From Gammaproteobacteria bacterium (GTDB taxonomy: Bacteria; Pseudomonadota; Gammaproteobacteria; Steroidobacterales; Steroidobacteraceae), in assembly GCA_003162555.1 (NCBI GenBank), contig PMNQ01000234.1, positions 492 through 7,554 of the forward strand: 7,063 nucleotides of DNA, in the 5' to 3' direction. This document shows positions 1 through 5,761 of this stretch, piece after piece. Numbering within the stretch: position 1 is the first letter of the stretch; every line of letters begins with the position of its first letter. The position numbers and the translations under genes were made by a program. The notes beneath the pieces were generated by a model. It did no database searches, was not told where the DNA came from, and saw only the letters and a list, made by a program, of their open reading frames with translations.

Positions 1-1461
1 TTGTGGGCTGAAGTTTCCGGCTCCAGTGCCATGCCTGCTGAAATTGCGGCCGTCTCCATGGACGGAAAACCCATCGCGCTGAGCGGCGCGGACGTGAAGG
101 AGCTGCGCGCCAGCCTGAAAGGCGCGCTGCTGCTGGCGCAGGATACCGGCTATGAGCAGGCACGCCATGTGTGGAACGGCTCGATCGATCGGCATCCCGC
201 GCTCATCGTCCGGTGCGCCAACCGCGAGGATATCGTCCGCGCCGTGCAGTTCGCAGGCGCGCATGCGCTGCTGACCGCCGTAAGAGGTGGCGGACACAGT
301 CTCTCCGGGCAGTCGACTTGCGAAGGCGGCCTGGTGATCGATCTCTCATCGATGCGCCGCATTGAAGTGGATCGGAACAAGCGGCTGGCGCGAGCCGAGC
401 CGGGCGTGCTGCTTGCTCAACTGGATGGCGAATGCCAGGCGGCCGGGCTGGTGACGACTCTTGGGACCGCTGCGGACACCGGGATTGCAGGCCTCACGCT
501 CGGCGGTGGCCTGGGCCGGCTCATGCGCAAGTTCGGGCTGGCCTGCGACAACATCGAATCTTTCGAACTGATTACTGCGGATGGCAAGCTGCGCCAGGCC
601 AATGCGACCGAGAATCCAGACCTGTATTGGGCGCTGCGCGGCGGCGGTGGCAATTACGGCATAGTCACTGCCTTTGAGTATCGCCTGCATCCGCTGGCCC
701 ATCCGGTGCTGGCTGGCGGCCGTGTGTATCCTTTCGATCAGGCGCGCGTGGTGATTGCGGCGGTCGCCGAGCTCGCTGCCAGCGCGCCCGATGAGGTCTA
801 CCTCGACTGCGCGGTCTTCAACTCATCTGGCCAAGGTGCGCTTCCGAAGGGCAGTTATGTTGAGGTTGAGTTTGTGTATAGCGGCGATCCCAAGAAAGGC
901 GAACGCTTCCTTGCCAAGCTGGACAAGCTCGGCAAGCCGCTGAATGACACGATCAAGGCCAAACCCTACGTGGTAGCACAGAACGGTCCAACCGGGGCGG
1001 CGCCGCAGGCGTTGCCACCGGGACTGGGCGTCTACGTGCGCTCCGGGTTCCTGCAAACCATCTCAGGCAAGTTCATCGACGAAATGATTCATGCCTTTGA
1101 ACAGGGACCTCCGTGGCTCAACGACATTGGTTTTGGCCCGGTCGGCGGCCAGGTTGCCCGCGTCAAGCCGGATGCCACCGCATACTGGAACCGCGAGGCG
1201 GAATACGATCTGCTCATGGGCGCGAGCTGGGTGGACCATGCGCAGGACGAGCACAACATCGCCGTCATGCGCGACCTGTGGAAGGTTTTCGAGCCGCTGA
1301 CGCGCGGCTACTACGTGAACACGGAACCTTCCGCGGCCGAGGCGCGCCTGAAAGCGACATACGGTGATAACTACGCGCGGCTGGTGCAGATCAAGGATCA
1401 GTACGACCCGAAGAACCTGTTCCGCCTGAATGCGAATATCCGGCCATCGGTACACACCTGA
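1..1461 (+). CDS. FAD-binding, BBE-type oxidoreductase (5' end uncertain)
   Basis: This is a flavin-dependent oxidoreductase of the berberine-bridge/PCMH family. Members oxidise sugars, alkaloids or other small alcohols using covalently held FAD; the substrate here cannot be read. The PCMH FAD-binding fold covers about residues 65-235. It contains RGGGHS (95-100), where His99 is the expected 8-alpha-histidyl FAD anchor, then GIAGLTLGGGLG (161-172) and LRGGGGNYGIV (212-222). The C-terminal BBE segment is visible as YYVN (437-440) and YDPKNLFRLNANI (468-480). The position that is Cys in bicovalent relatives (GTCP) is GTAA (155-158), so only one covalent FAD link is expected. The reading frame opens with TTG at base 1, but related proteins begin roughly 20 residues before the LRASLKG stretch. 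That favours ATG at 58 or 31, or an upstream start outside the window. No Shine-Dalgarno sequence decides between them. No signal peptide is apparent, so a cytoplasmic location is inferred. Confidence 0.9.
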   Translation: MWAEVSGSSAMPAEIAAVSMDGKPIALSGADVKELRASLKGALLLAQDTGYEQARHVWNGSIDRHPALIVRCANREDIVRAVQFAGAHALLTAVRGGGHSLSGQSTCEGGLVIDLSSMRRIEVDRNKRLARAEPGVLLAQLDGECQAAGLVTTLGTAADTGIAGLTLGGGLGRLMRKFGLACDNIESFELITADGKLRQANATENPDLYWALRGGGGNYGIVTAFEYRLHPLAHPVLAGGRVYPFDQARVVIAAVAELAASAPDEVYLDCAVFNSSGQGALPKGSYVEVEFVYSGDPKKGERFLAKLDKLGKPLNDTIKAKPYVVAQNGPTGAAPQALPPGLGVYVRSGFLQTISGKFIDEMIHAFEQGPPWLNDIGFGPVGGQVARVKPDATAYWNREAEYDLLMGASWVDHAQDEHNIAVMRDLWKVFEPLTRGYYVNTEPSAAEARLKATYGDNYARLVQIKDQYDPKNLFRLNANIRPSVHT

Positions 1462-1499
1462 CCGGATTCTTCTCTGGGTCACTTCGTCATGCCGGGGAA

Positions 1500-1610
1500 C
1501 GCCACACGCTGATCAACCTGCGGTGGGTGCTGGATGTGATCGTGCTGATCCTCTATCGTGAGGATGCAGGCAAGTCCGCCATGCGGCGAGTCGTTAGCCA
1601 GCCGCAATGA
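1500..1610 (+). other. Coding-like open stretch without a start, plus imperfect hairpin
   Basis: The 225-base gap between the oxidoreductase and the RIO kinase holds no convincing gene. From 1500 to the TGA at 1608-1610 one frame reads like protein. It gives a hydrophobic stretch (RWVLDVIVLILYRED), and 28 of 36 codons end in G or C, as in the real genes around it. The frame has no ATG, GTG or TTG until GTG at 1527, which would leave only 27 residues, and no ribosome binding site is seen. It may be a gene remnant, an unannotated tiny membrane peptide, or chance in GC-rich DNA. Within it, 1548-1553 pairs perfectly with 1560-1565 around a 6-base loop, and CTG (1545-1547) pairs with CAG (1567-1569) across a one-base bulge. 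No T-tract follows, so this is not a standard intrinsic terminator. Confidence 0.2.
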
Positions 1611-1638
1611 CCGCGGCGACGTAGCTCACGGCCCGCCC

Positions 1639-1647
1639 TGCTATGCT
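1639..1647 (+). promoter_or_regulatory. Candidate extended -10 for the RIO kinase gene
   Basis: TGCTATGCT (1639-1647) fits an extended -10 element (TGnTATnnT) and lies about 40 bases before the chosen kinase start. Transcription would begin near 1653-1655 and leave a leader of about 33 bases. No good -35 hexamer is seen at the expected distance, which extended -10 promoters can tolerate. A similar element precedes icd. This is pattern recognition only. Confidence 0.3.
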
Positions 1648-1686
1648 GCGCCGCCGCCGCAACCCGGCGCAAGCTATGAATCCCGA

Positions 1687-2538
1687 ATGAAGGTACCTCG
1701 TCCTCTACAACCGCTGATCGAAGACGGCATCATCGACTCCGTCGTGCGTCGCCTGCGCAGCGGCAAGGAGGCCTCGGTTTTCATCGTGGAGTGCCGCGGC
1801 GAACTTCGTTGCGCCAAGGTCTACAAGGACGCAGACCATCGCGGCTTCCACCGGCTGGCTGAATACCAGGAGGGACGCAAGGTACGCGGCAGCCGTGACG
1901 CCCGCGCCCTGCGCAATAGCGGCCGCCACGGGCGCGAGTTGCAGGAAGCGCAGTGGAAGACTGCCGAAGTGGCGGCGTTATACACCCTGGATCGTGCCGG
2001 CGTCCGCGTGCCAAAACCCTATGGCGTGTTCGATGGTGTGCTGCTGATGGAGCTGGTGGCGGATGAGCAGGGTCACCCCGCACCGCGGCTCGGCGATCTG
2101 GCGATCTCGCCGGAGCAGGCGCGGCTCTGGCACAGTTTCCTGATCTCGCAGGTGGTGCTGATGCTCAGCGCCGGGCTCATCCACGGCGACCTGTCGGAAT
2201 TCAATGTGCTCGTGGATGCCGTCGGGCCGGTCATCATCGACCTGCCGCAGGCGGTCAATGCTTCAAGCAACAACAATGCATTCCGGATGCTGGAGCGGGA
2301 CATCAATAACCTGCGCGAGACCTTTGCCCGCAGCGCGCCGGAGCTGCTCGACACACACTACGCGCACGAGATCTGGGCGCTCTACGGCGCGGGACTGCTG
2401 ACGCCGGACTCAGTGCTGACGGGCAGGTTCGTTTTTGACGAGACAGCCGCGGATGTTGAGGGCGTGCTGGCACATATCGAGGACGAGCGTCTCGAGGCCG
2501 AGGAACGGCAACGGCGCCTGGCGGAGGCCAACGCCTAG
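1687..2538 (+). CDS. RIO-type serine/threonine protein kinase
   Basis: This is a 283-residue bacterial RIO-family atypical protein kinase, resembling the single-domain RIO kinases of Pseudomonas and related bacteria. In this family ATP phosphorylates protein substrates or the kinase itself; the bacterial target is not known from sequence. Visible motifs are the short ATP loop GKEASVFIVE (26-35), the ATP-positioning lysine in CAKVYK (Lys44), the catalytic loop HGDLSEFN (166-173, with Asp168 and metal-binding Asn173) and the metal-binding IIDLPQAV (183-190, Asp185). NASSNNNAFRMLERD (191-205) is typical of the family. The frame is open upstream to 1558, but those 43 extra residues are proline-rich and unlike the family. 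ATG at 1687 gives the usual MKxPxxxxPLIEDG-type beginning, so I chose it. No clear Shine-Dalgarno sequence precedes it. A mini-reading frame, ATG AAT CCC GAA TGA (1676-1690), ends on this start codon. The gene converges on msrA 10 bases beyond its stop. Confidence 0.93.
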   Translation: MKVPRPLQPLIEDGIIDSVVRRLRSGKEASVFIVECRGELRCAKVYKDADHRGFHRLAEYQEGRKVRGSRDARALRNSGRHGRELQEAQWKTAEVAALYTLDRAGVRVPKPYGVFDGVLLMELVADEQGHPAPRLGDLAISPEQARLWHSFLISQVVLMLSAGLIHGDLSEFNVLVDAVGPVIIDLPQAVNASSNNNAFRMLERDINNLRETFARSAPELLDTHYAHEIWALYGAGLLTPDSVLTGRFVFDETAADVEGVLAHIEDERLEAEERQRRLAEANA

Positions 2539-2548
2539 GCGGGAGAAT

Positions 2549-3151
2549 TTACGCCCGCTCGCCTATTGGCAATTCCGCAGGTTTGAACGTCACACCGCAG
2601 CCTCCGATCCCGCAGTACCCATCCGGATTCTTCGCCAGATACTGCTGGTGATAATCCTCGGCGTAGTAGAACGTCGGCGCATCGGCTATCTCGGTGGTGA
2701 TCCGGCCGCGGCCTGCGGCGTGCAGCGCGGCGCCGTAGTCGCGCAGGCTCGCCTCGGCCGCAGCGCGCTGTGCGTCGTCGAAGCAGTAGATCGCGGATCG
2801 GTACTGCGTGCCGACATCGTTCCCCTGGCGCATGCCCTGCGTGGGATCGTGCGATTCCCAGAACACCTTCAGGAGCTGCTGGTAGGAGATCACCTTCGGG
2901 TCGTAAACCACCAGCACCACCTCGGCGTGGCCCGTGCGGCCGGTGCACACCAGGCGGTAATCGGGATCCATGGTCGTGCCGCCGGCATAGCCGACCGCGG
3001 TCGTGTAGACGCCGGGCAACGGCCAGAACAGGCGTTCGACGCCCCAGAAGCAGCCCATGGCGAACATGGCCTGCTTCAGGCCGGCCGGGAACGGGGCGCT
3101 GATCGTGCGTCCGTTCACAAAGTGGTTCGTTGCCGTGATTTCAGTCTTCAT
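2549..3151 (-). CDS. msrA: Peptide-methionine (S)-S-oxide reductase MsrA
   Basis: MsrA reduces the S-epimer of methionine sulfoxide in proteins, and free methionine sulfoxide, back to methionine. Electrons come from thioredoxin, so it repairs oxidative damage in the cytoplasm. The 200-residue protein is of normal family length. The catalytic signature is MGCFWGVER (32-40) with nucleophile Cys34. Further family blocks are VGYAGG (53-58), [15 protein letters not shown] (65-79), a QYRSAIY segment (116-122) and the C-terminal [15 protein letters not shown] (175-189). Cys180 matches the usual first resolving cysteine. A further cysteine sits at 185, only five residues on, whereas in the E. coli enzyme the last cysteine is eight residues after the resolving one. 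The start is supported by GGAG five bases before the ATG. The gene diverges from the 88-residue unknown gene and converges on the RIO kinase. There is no MsrB domain fusion and no signal peptide. Confidence 0.97.
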   Translation of the reverse strand: MKTEITATNHFVNGRTISAPFPAGLKQAMFAMGCFWGVERLFWPLPGVYTTAVGYAGGTTMDPDYRLVCTGRTGHAEVVLVVYDPKVISYQQLLKVFWESHDPTQGMRQGNDVGTQYRSAIYCFDDAQRAAAEASLRDYGAALHAAGRGRITTEIADAPTFYYAEDYHQQYLAKNPDGYCGIGGCGVTFKPAELPIGERA

Positions 3152-3156
3152 GATTT

Positions 3157-3160
3157 CTCC
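3157..3160 (-). promoter_or_regulatory. Ribosome binding site of msrA
   Basis: On the minus strand the sequence reads GGAGAAATCATG, which places a GGAG Shine-Dalgarno core five bases before the msrA ATG. It is the best-placed ribosome binding site in the window and fixes the msrA start. Confidence 0.65.
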
Positions 3161-3177
3161 GATCGAGTCGTTGCCGC

Positions 3178-3184
3178 TAGAATA
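3178..3184. promoter_or_regulatory. Candidate overlapping divergent -10 elements, msrA / 88-residue gene
   Basis: The spacer of 65 bases between msrA and the 3217 gene contains TAGAAT on the plus strand (3178-3183). One base further along, TATTCT lies on the minus strand (3184-3179). Each matches the -10 consensus moderately and each points at its own gene at a plausible leader length (about 30 bases). No convincing -35 is visible for either. If both are real, the two genes cannot be transcribed from this point at once. This is a weak, motif-only call. Confidence 0.25.
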
Positions 3185-3208
3185 CTCGCCGCATCAATTC
3201 CGGACACC

Positions 3209-3213
3209 TAAGG
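3209..3213 (+). promoter_or_regulatory. Weak ribosome binding site of the 88-residue gene
   Basis: TAAGG lies three bases before the ATG at 3217. The complementarity is reasonable but the spacing is shorter than the usual 5-9 bases, so initiation may be inefficient. No other in-frame start is available nearby. Confidence 0.35.
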
Positions 3214-3216
3214 CCC

Positions 3217-3483
3217 ATGGGAATCTCCAATCCGCACAATCTCGCTCACACGCCGACCCTGGTGCCGCGCCCCTACGGGCTGCGGGTCAGCCTGCGCGCG
3301 CTGGATCCGTTCGCGACGCTGTGCGGTGCCGACTGGCAGCGCACCCATTGGTACACCAGTGCGGTGGAGCGCGACGCCGCACTTCAGGAAATGAGTCGCA
3401 AGCACGAATATTCAAGGCCCGGCGACCGCCCGGCGCTGATCTTCACCAAGGTCGAAAACCTCGCTGCCAGCCGCGGTCTTTGA
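3217..3483 (+). CDS. Small uncharacterised protein (88 residues)
   Basis: I do not recognise a characterised family. The protein is soluble in appearance, with no signal peptide or membrane helix. It begins MGISNPHNLAHTPTLVPRPYG (first 21 residues, rich in Pro, His and Asn) and continues with VSLRALDPFATLCGADW (24-40). A charged helical stretch, VERDAALQEMSRKHEYSRPGDR (50-71), and a hydrophobic strand, PALIFTKVE (72-80), follow. The single Cys36 does not form part of a metal or redox motif. Reasons to accept it as a gene: it fills the space between msrA and the minus-strand unit almost exactly, its codons end mostly in G or C, and a candidate -10 and ribosome binding site precede it. The composition is balanced, unlike the Arg/Ala-rich readings of shadow frames. 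Its divergent position beside msrA hints at shared regulation, but nothing shows a redox role. Confidence 0.72.
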   Translation: MGISNPHNLAHTPTLVPRPYGLRVSLRALDPFATLCGADWQRTHWYTSAVERDAALQEMSRKHEYSRPGDRPALIFTKVENLAASRGL

Positions 3484-3502
3484 GGGCCCCGGCGGCGGTT
3501 CG

Positions 3503-5755
3503 CTAGAAACTGCGGCCCAGGAACAGGTAAAAAGCCGTACTGCCGCCTTGGTCGTAGCCCACCGCCAGGTAAGCCGGGCCGATGTAGGTGTCGGCCCCGA
3601 AGAACAGCGACGCATCGCTACGGGCTGAGCCAATGGACATTTCGCTGCGGTTGGTCCAGACGTTACCGAGTTCATAAGAAATACCGGCGTAGGCCGGAAC
3701 GTTGAGGACGCCCTCGCCGCCGCGCCCGACGCTGCGCAGGTACAGGACCCTGGCAATCGCATAGTGCGGCCCGGCGAGTGACTGTGCCGCCGTACCCGAC
3801 AGGTTCAGGAAACCGCCGAGCGGGAAATAGGCGCGCACGTTGGTGTCACTCCCGCCGATGGTGCTGCCACCCGACAGCCAGGCAACGGCGGTGTTCTTGC
3901 CGGACGACCAGGCGCTGCGCCAATCGAAGGTGAACGTGTCGGACCCTTCCGCGCCGCGCCCAGCCTGCTCGGCCCGCACCTGCAGTGTCAGCGCCTGGCC
4001 GCTGCGCGGAAAAGTGGTGCTGTCGAGCCGGTCGTAGCTGAAGCGCATGAAACCGGCCTGCGTGTGATAGCTCACTTCCGGCACGCTGAAATCGCCGAGG
4101 CGCACCGCCGTCGTGCCGCGCGTATCGAGGATGCCGGCGCGCAACTCGCCCCAGTTGCCGAACTCGCGCCCCAGATCGAGACCGTATTCGAAACTGCGGA
4201 CGCGGTACGCGCCGATCGTCTCGCCGTCCAGGAGCTGCGGCACGTTGTGTGCCTCGGCCTGCAGGTGGGGGGCGACGAAATAACGCTGCAGGGGCGACAG
4301 TGGCTGATAGAACTCGGCGGCCACGCGCGGCGCGGCGCCCACCTGCAGGTCGAGCACCGCTTCGGCGCCCAGCGGGTTGAGCTCGGTGAATAACACGCGC
4401 CCGGCCGCGTTGAAGGTGCTGTTGCCGGCGAAATCATCCTCGAGCGACAGGCCGAGCCGCAGGTAATTCGGTCCCCAGGAATTGCGGCGCGCCGTGAACA
4501 CGAGTCCGCTGGCGCCTTGCGGCGTGCGCTCAACGCGATAGTCGAGCAGCTCGAGGTTGCCCTGGCCGTATATCGCCTTGATGCGCTGGTCGATCACGTC
4601 GGGATCGAGCGGCTTGCCGATCTGGTCGGCGAACACTGCATTCAGCGTGCGCTGGTAGCGTTGTGAGCCCGCATCGGCGGCGACGAACTGCACGGTCGGC
4701 AGCGCGGCCCCTGCGGTCGCTGGCGCCGCGGAGGTCGTGGGCGCCGCTGCCGCGTCTGGCGCCGCAGGCGCCGGAGCGCTGCCTGCCAGCGCCGCGAGTC
4801 TGGTCTGCATCTCGCGGGCCGCGGCCACTCCCAATGCAACCGCAGTGCTGACTCCATTGAAGTCATAGGAAGAACGCAGACCCAGCTCCGGCTGCAGCAG
4901 CACGTCTTGCGGGCCCAGCGTCGAGAGTTGGCGCTCGACATCGCGCCGCACGAGTATCGCGAGCGCCTGGTTCGACACGCTGGCAAGAGAATTGAGCCGC
5001 TCGCGCGGTTGCAGCGGAAAGCCCGCGTCGACGACGATCAGCACATCCACGCCCATCGCGCGCGCCACATCGACCGGCAGGTTCTCGGTCAGGCCGCCGT
5101 CGACCAGCAGTCGGCCATCGCGCTCGACCGGAGCGAACAGCCCGGGCGCGGACATGCTGGCGCGCAGTGCAGTAGTCAGGTCGCCTGAATCCATGACCAC
5201 GCTGGTGCCGCTCTCGAGATCGGTGGCGACGGCGCGGAACGGGATACGCAGATCGTCAAAGCGCGTCACCGCAGCGACCGGGAGCGTGGCGCGCCGGATC
5301 AGCTCGGTAAGCTTTTCGCCCTGCACAAGGCCGGTCGGAATCTGGAGCCTGCGCCCCTGCACACCGAGCGGCAGGTTCACCAGGAAGTCGTGTTCTTCCT
5401 GTTTTCGCCGGAAACCCAGTTCAGCGCGCGGCGGCCGGTCGCGAAACGCGTCCTGCCAGTCGACCGAAGCCAGCAGGCGTTCGATCTCGCGGCCCGACAT
5501 GCCGCTGGCGTACAGTCCGCCCACCACCGCGCCCATGCTGGTGCCTGCGATCGCATCGACATGCAGGTGCAGTTCGTCGAGTACTTCCAGGACGCCGGCA
5601 TGCGCCATGCCGCGCGCGCCGCCGCCGGAGAGCACCAGGCCTATTCGCGGACGCTGGTTCTCGTGAGGGGCGGGCTGACCATCGGCAGCCGGCGGCCCGG
5701 CCAGGGCCGCGCCCGCCAGCAACAGCGCGCCGTGGAAGAGTGCCGTCAGGCGCAC
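3503..5755 (-). CDS. PlpD-like patatin phospholipase with POTRA and outer-membrane beta-barrel (type Vd autotransporter)
   Basis: This 750-residue protein is built like the type Vd autotransporter PlpD of Pseudomonas aeruginosa, with an exported patatin-like lipase joined to a barrel of the BamA/TpsB superfamily. Order: signal peptide with an h-region at about 3-19 (likely cleavage after ALA at 17-19); patatin domain about 36-320; Ala/Pro-rich linker about 323-352; one POTRA domain about 353-425; barrel about 426-750. In the patatin part, GGGARG (44-49) is the oxyanion loop, GTSMG (71-75) carries nucleophile Ser73, and DGG (219-221) supplies Asp219 of the Ser-Asp dyad. A phospholipase A-type activity is therefore expected. 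The barrel ends in the aromatic-rich FYLFLGRSF, whose final Phe suits recognition by the BAM complex. The start is GTG; no other start candidate precedes the signal peptide. It lies 6 bases after ppk2, so co-transcription is likely. Whether the lipase is surface-bound or released is not visible. Confidence 0.9.
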   Translation of the reverse strand: MRLTALFHGALLLAGAALAGPPAADGQPAPHENQRPRIGLVLSGGGARGMAHAGVLEVLDELHLHVDAIAGTSMGAVVGGLYASGMSGREIERLLASVDWQDAFRDRPPRAELGFRRKQEEHDFLVNLPLGVQGRRLQIPTGLVQGEKLTELIRRATLPVAAVTRFDDLRIPFRAVATDLESGTSVVMDSGDLTTALRASMSAPGLFAPVERDGRLLVDGGLTENLPVDVARAMGVDVLIVVDAGFPLQPRERLNSLASVSNQALAILVRRDVERQLSTLGPQDVLLQPELGLRSSYDFNGVSTAVALGVAAAREMQTRLAALAGSAPAPAAPDAAAAPTTSAAPATAGAALPTVQFVAADAGSQRYQRTLNAVFADQIGKPLDPDVIDQRIKAIYGQGNLELLDYRVERTPQGASGLVFTARRNSWGPNYLRLGLSLEDDFAGNSTFNAAGRVLFTELNPLGAEAVLDLQVGAAPRVAAEFYQPLSPLQRYFVAPHLQAEAHNVPQLLDGETIGAYRVRSFEYGLDLGREFGNWGELRAGILDTRGTTAVRLGDFSVPEVSYHTQAGFMRFSYDRLDSTTFPRSGQALTLQVRAEQAGRGAEGSDTFTFDWRSAWSSGKNTAVAWLSGGSTIGGSDTNVRAYFPLGGFLNLSGTAAQSLAGPHYAIARVLYLRSVGRGGEGVLNVPAYAGISYELGNVWTNRSEMSIGSARSDASLFFGADTYIGPAYLAVGYDQGGSTAFYLFLGRSF

Positions 5756-5761
5756 GAGCCG

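Noticed and set aside
1543..1572. The hairpin downstream of the oxidoreductase, considered as an intrinsic terminator.
   Set aside because: The stem has bulges and is not followed by a T-run on the plus strand. It is kept only as a note in the gap annotation.
1558..1686. A 43-residue N-terminal extension of the RIO kinase, using the longest open frame.
   Set aside because: The extension is proline-rich and unlike the family N-terminus, and a candidate -10 element lies within it. ATG 1687 gives the standard family beginning.
2435..3211. A 258-residue plus-strand open frame covering the end of the RIO gene and all of msrA antisense.
   Set aside because: It has no recognisable motifs, overlaps two clear genes, and its composition is typical of a mirror frame in GC-rich DNA.
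3472..3516. A possible terminator at the 3483/3503 convergent junction (GCCGCGGT against ACTGCGGC).
   Set aside because: The arms contain a mismatch, are separated by about 30 bases, lie partly inside both genes and have no T-tract.
4695..4800. GC-rich repeats (recurring GGCGCCG-type units) in the PlpD-like gene, considered as a possible DNA repeat array.
   Set aside because: The repetition is explained by the Ala/Pro codons of the inter-domain linker; unit spacing is irregular.
4992..5666. A 224-residue plus-strand frame opposite the patatin domain.
   Set aside because: It is Ser/Arg/Pro-rich and motif-free, and it lies opposite the catalytic patatin motifs.
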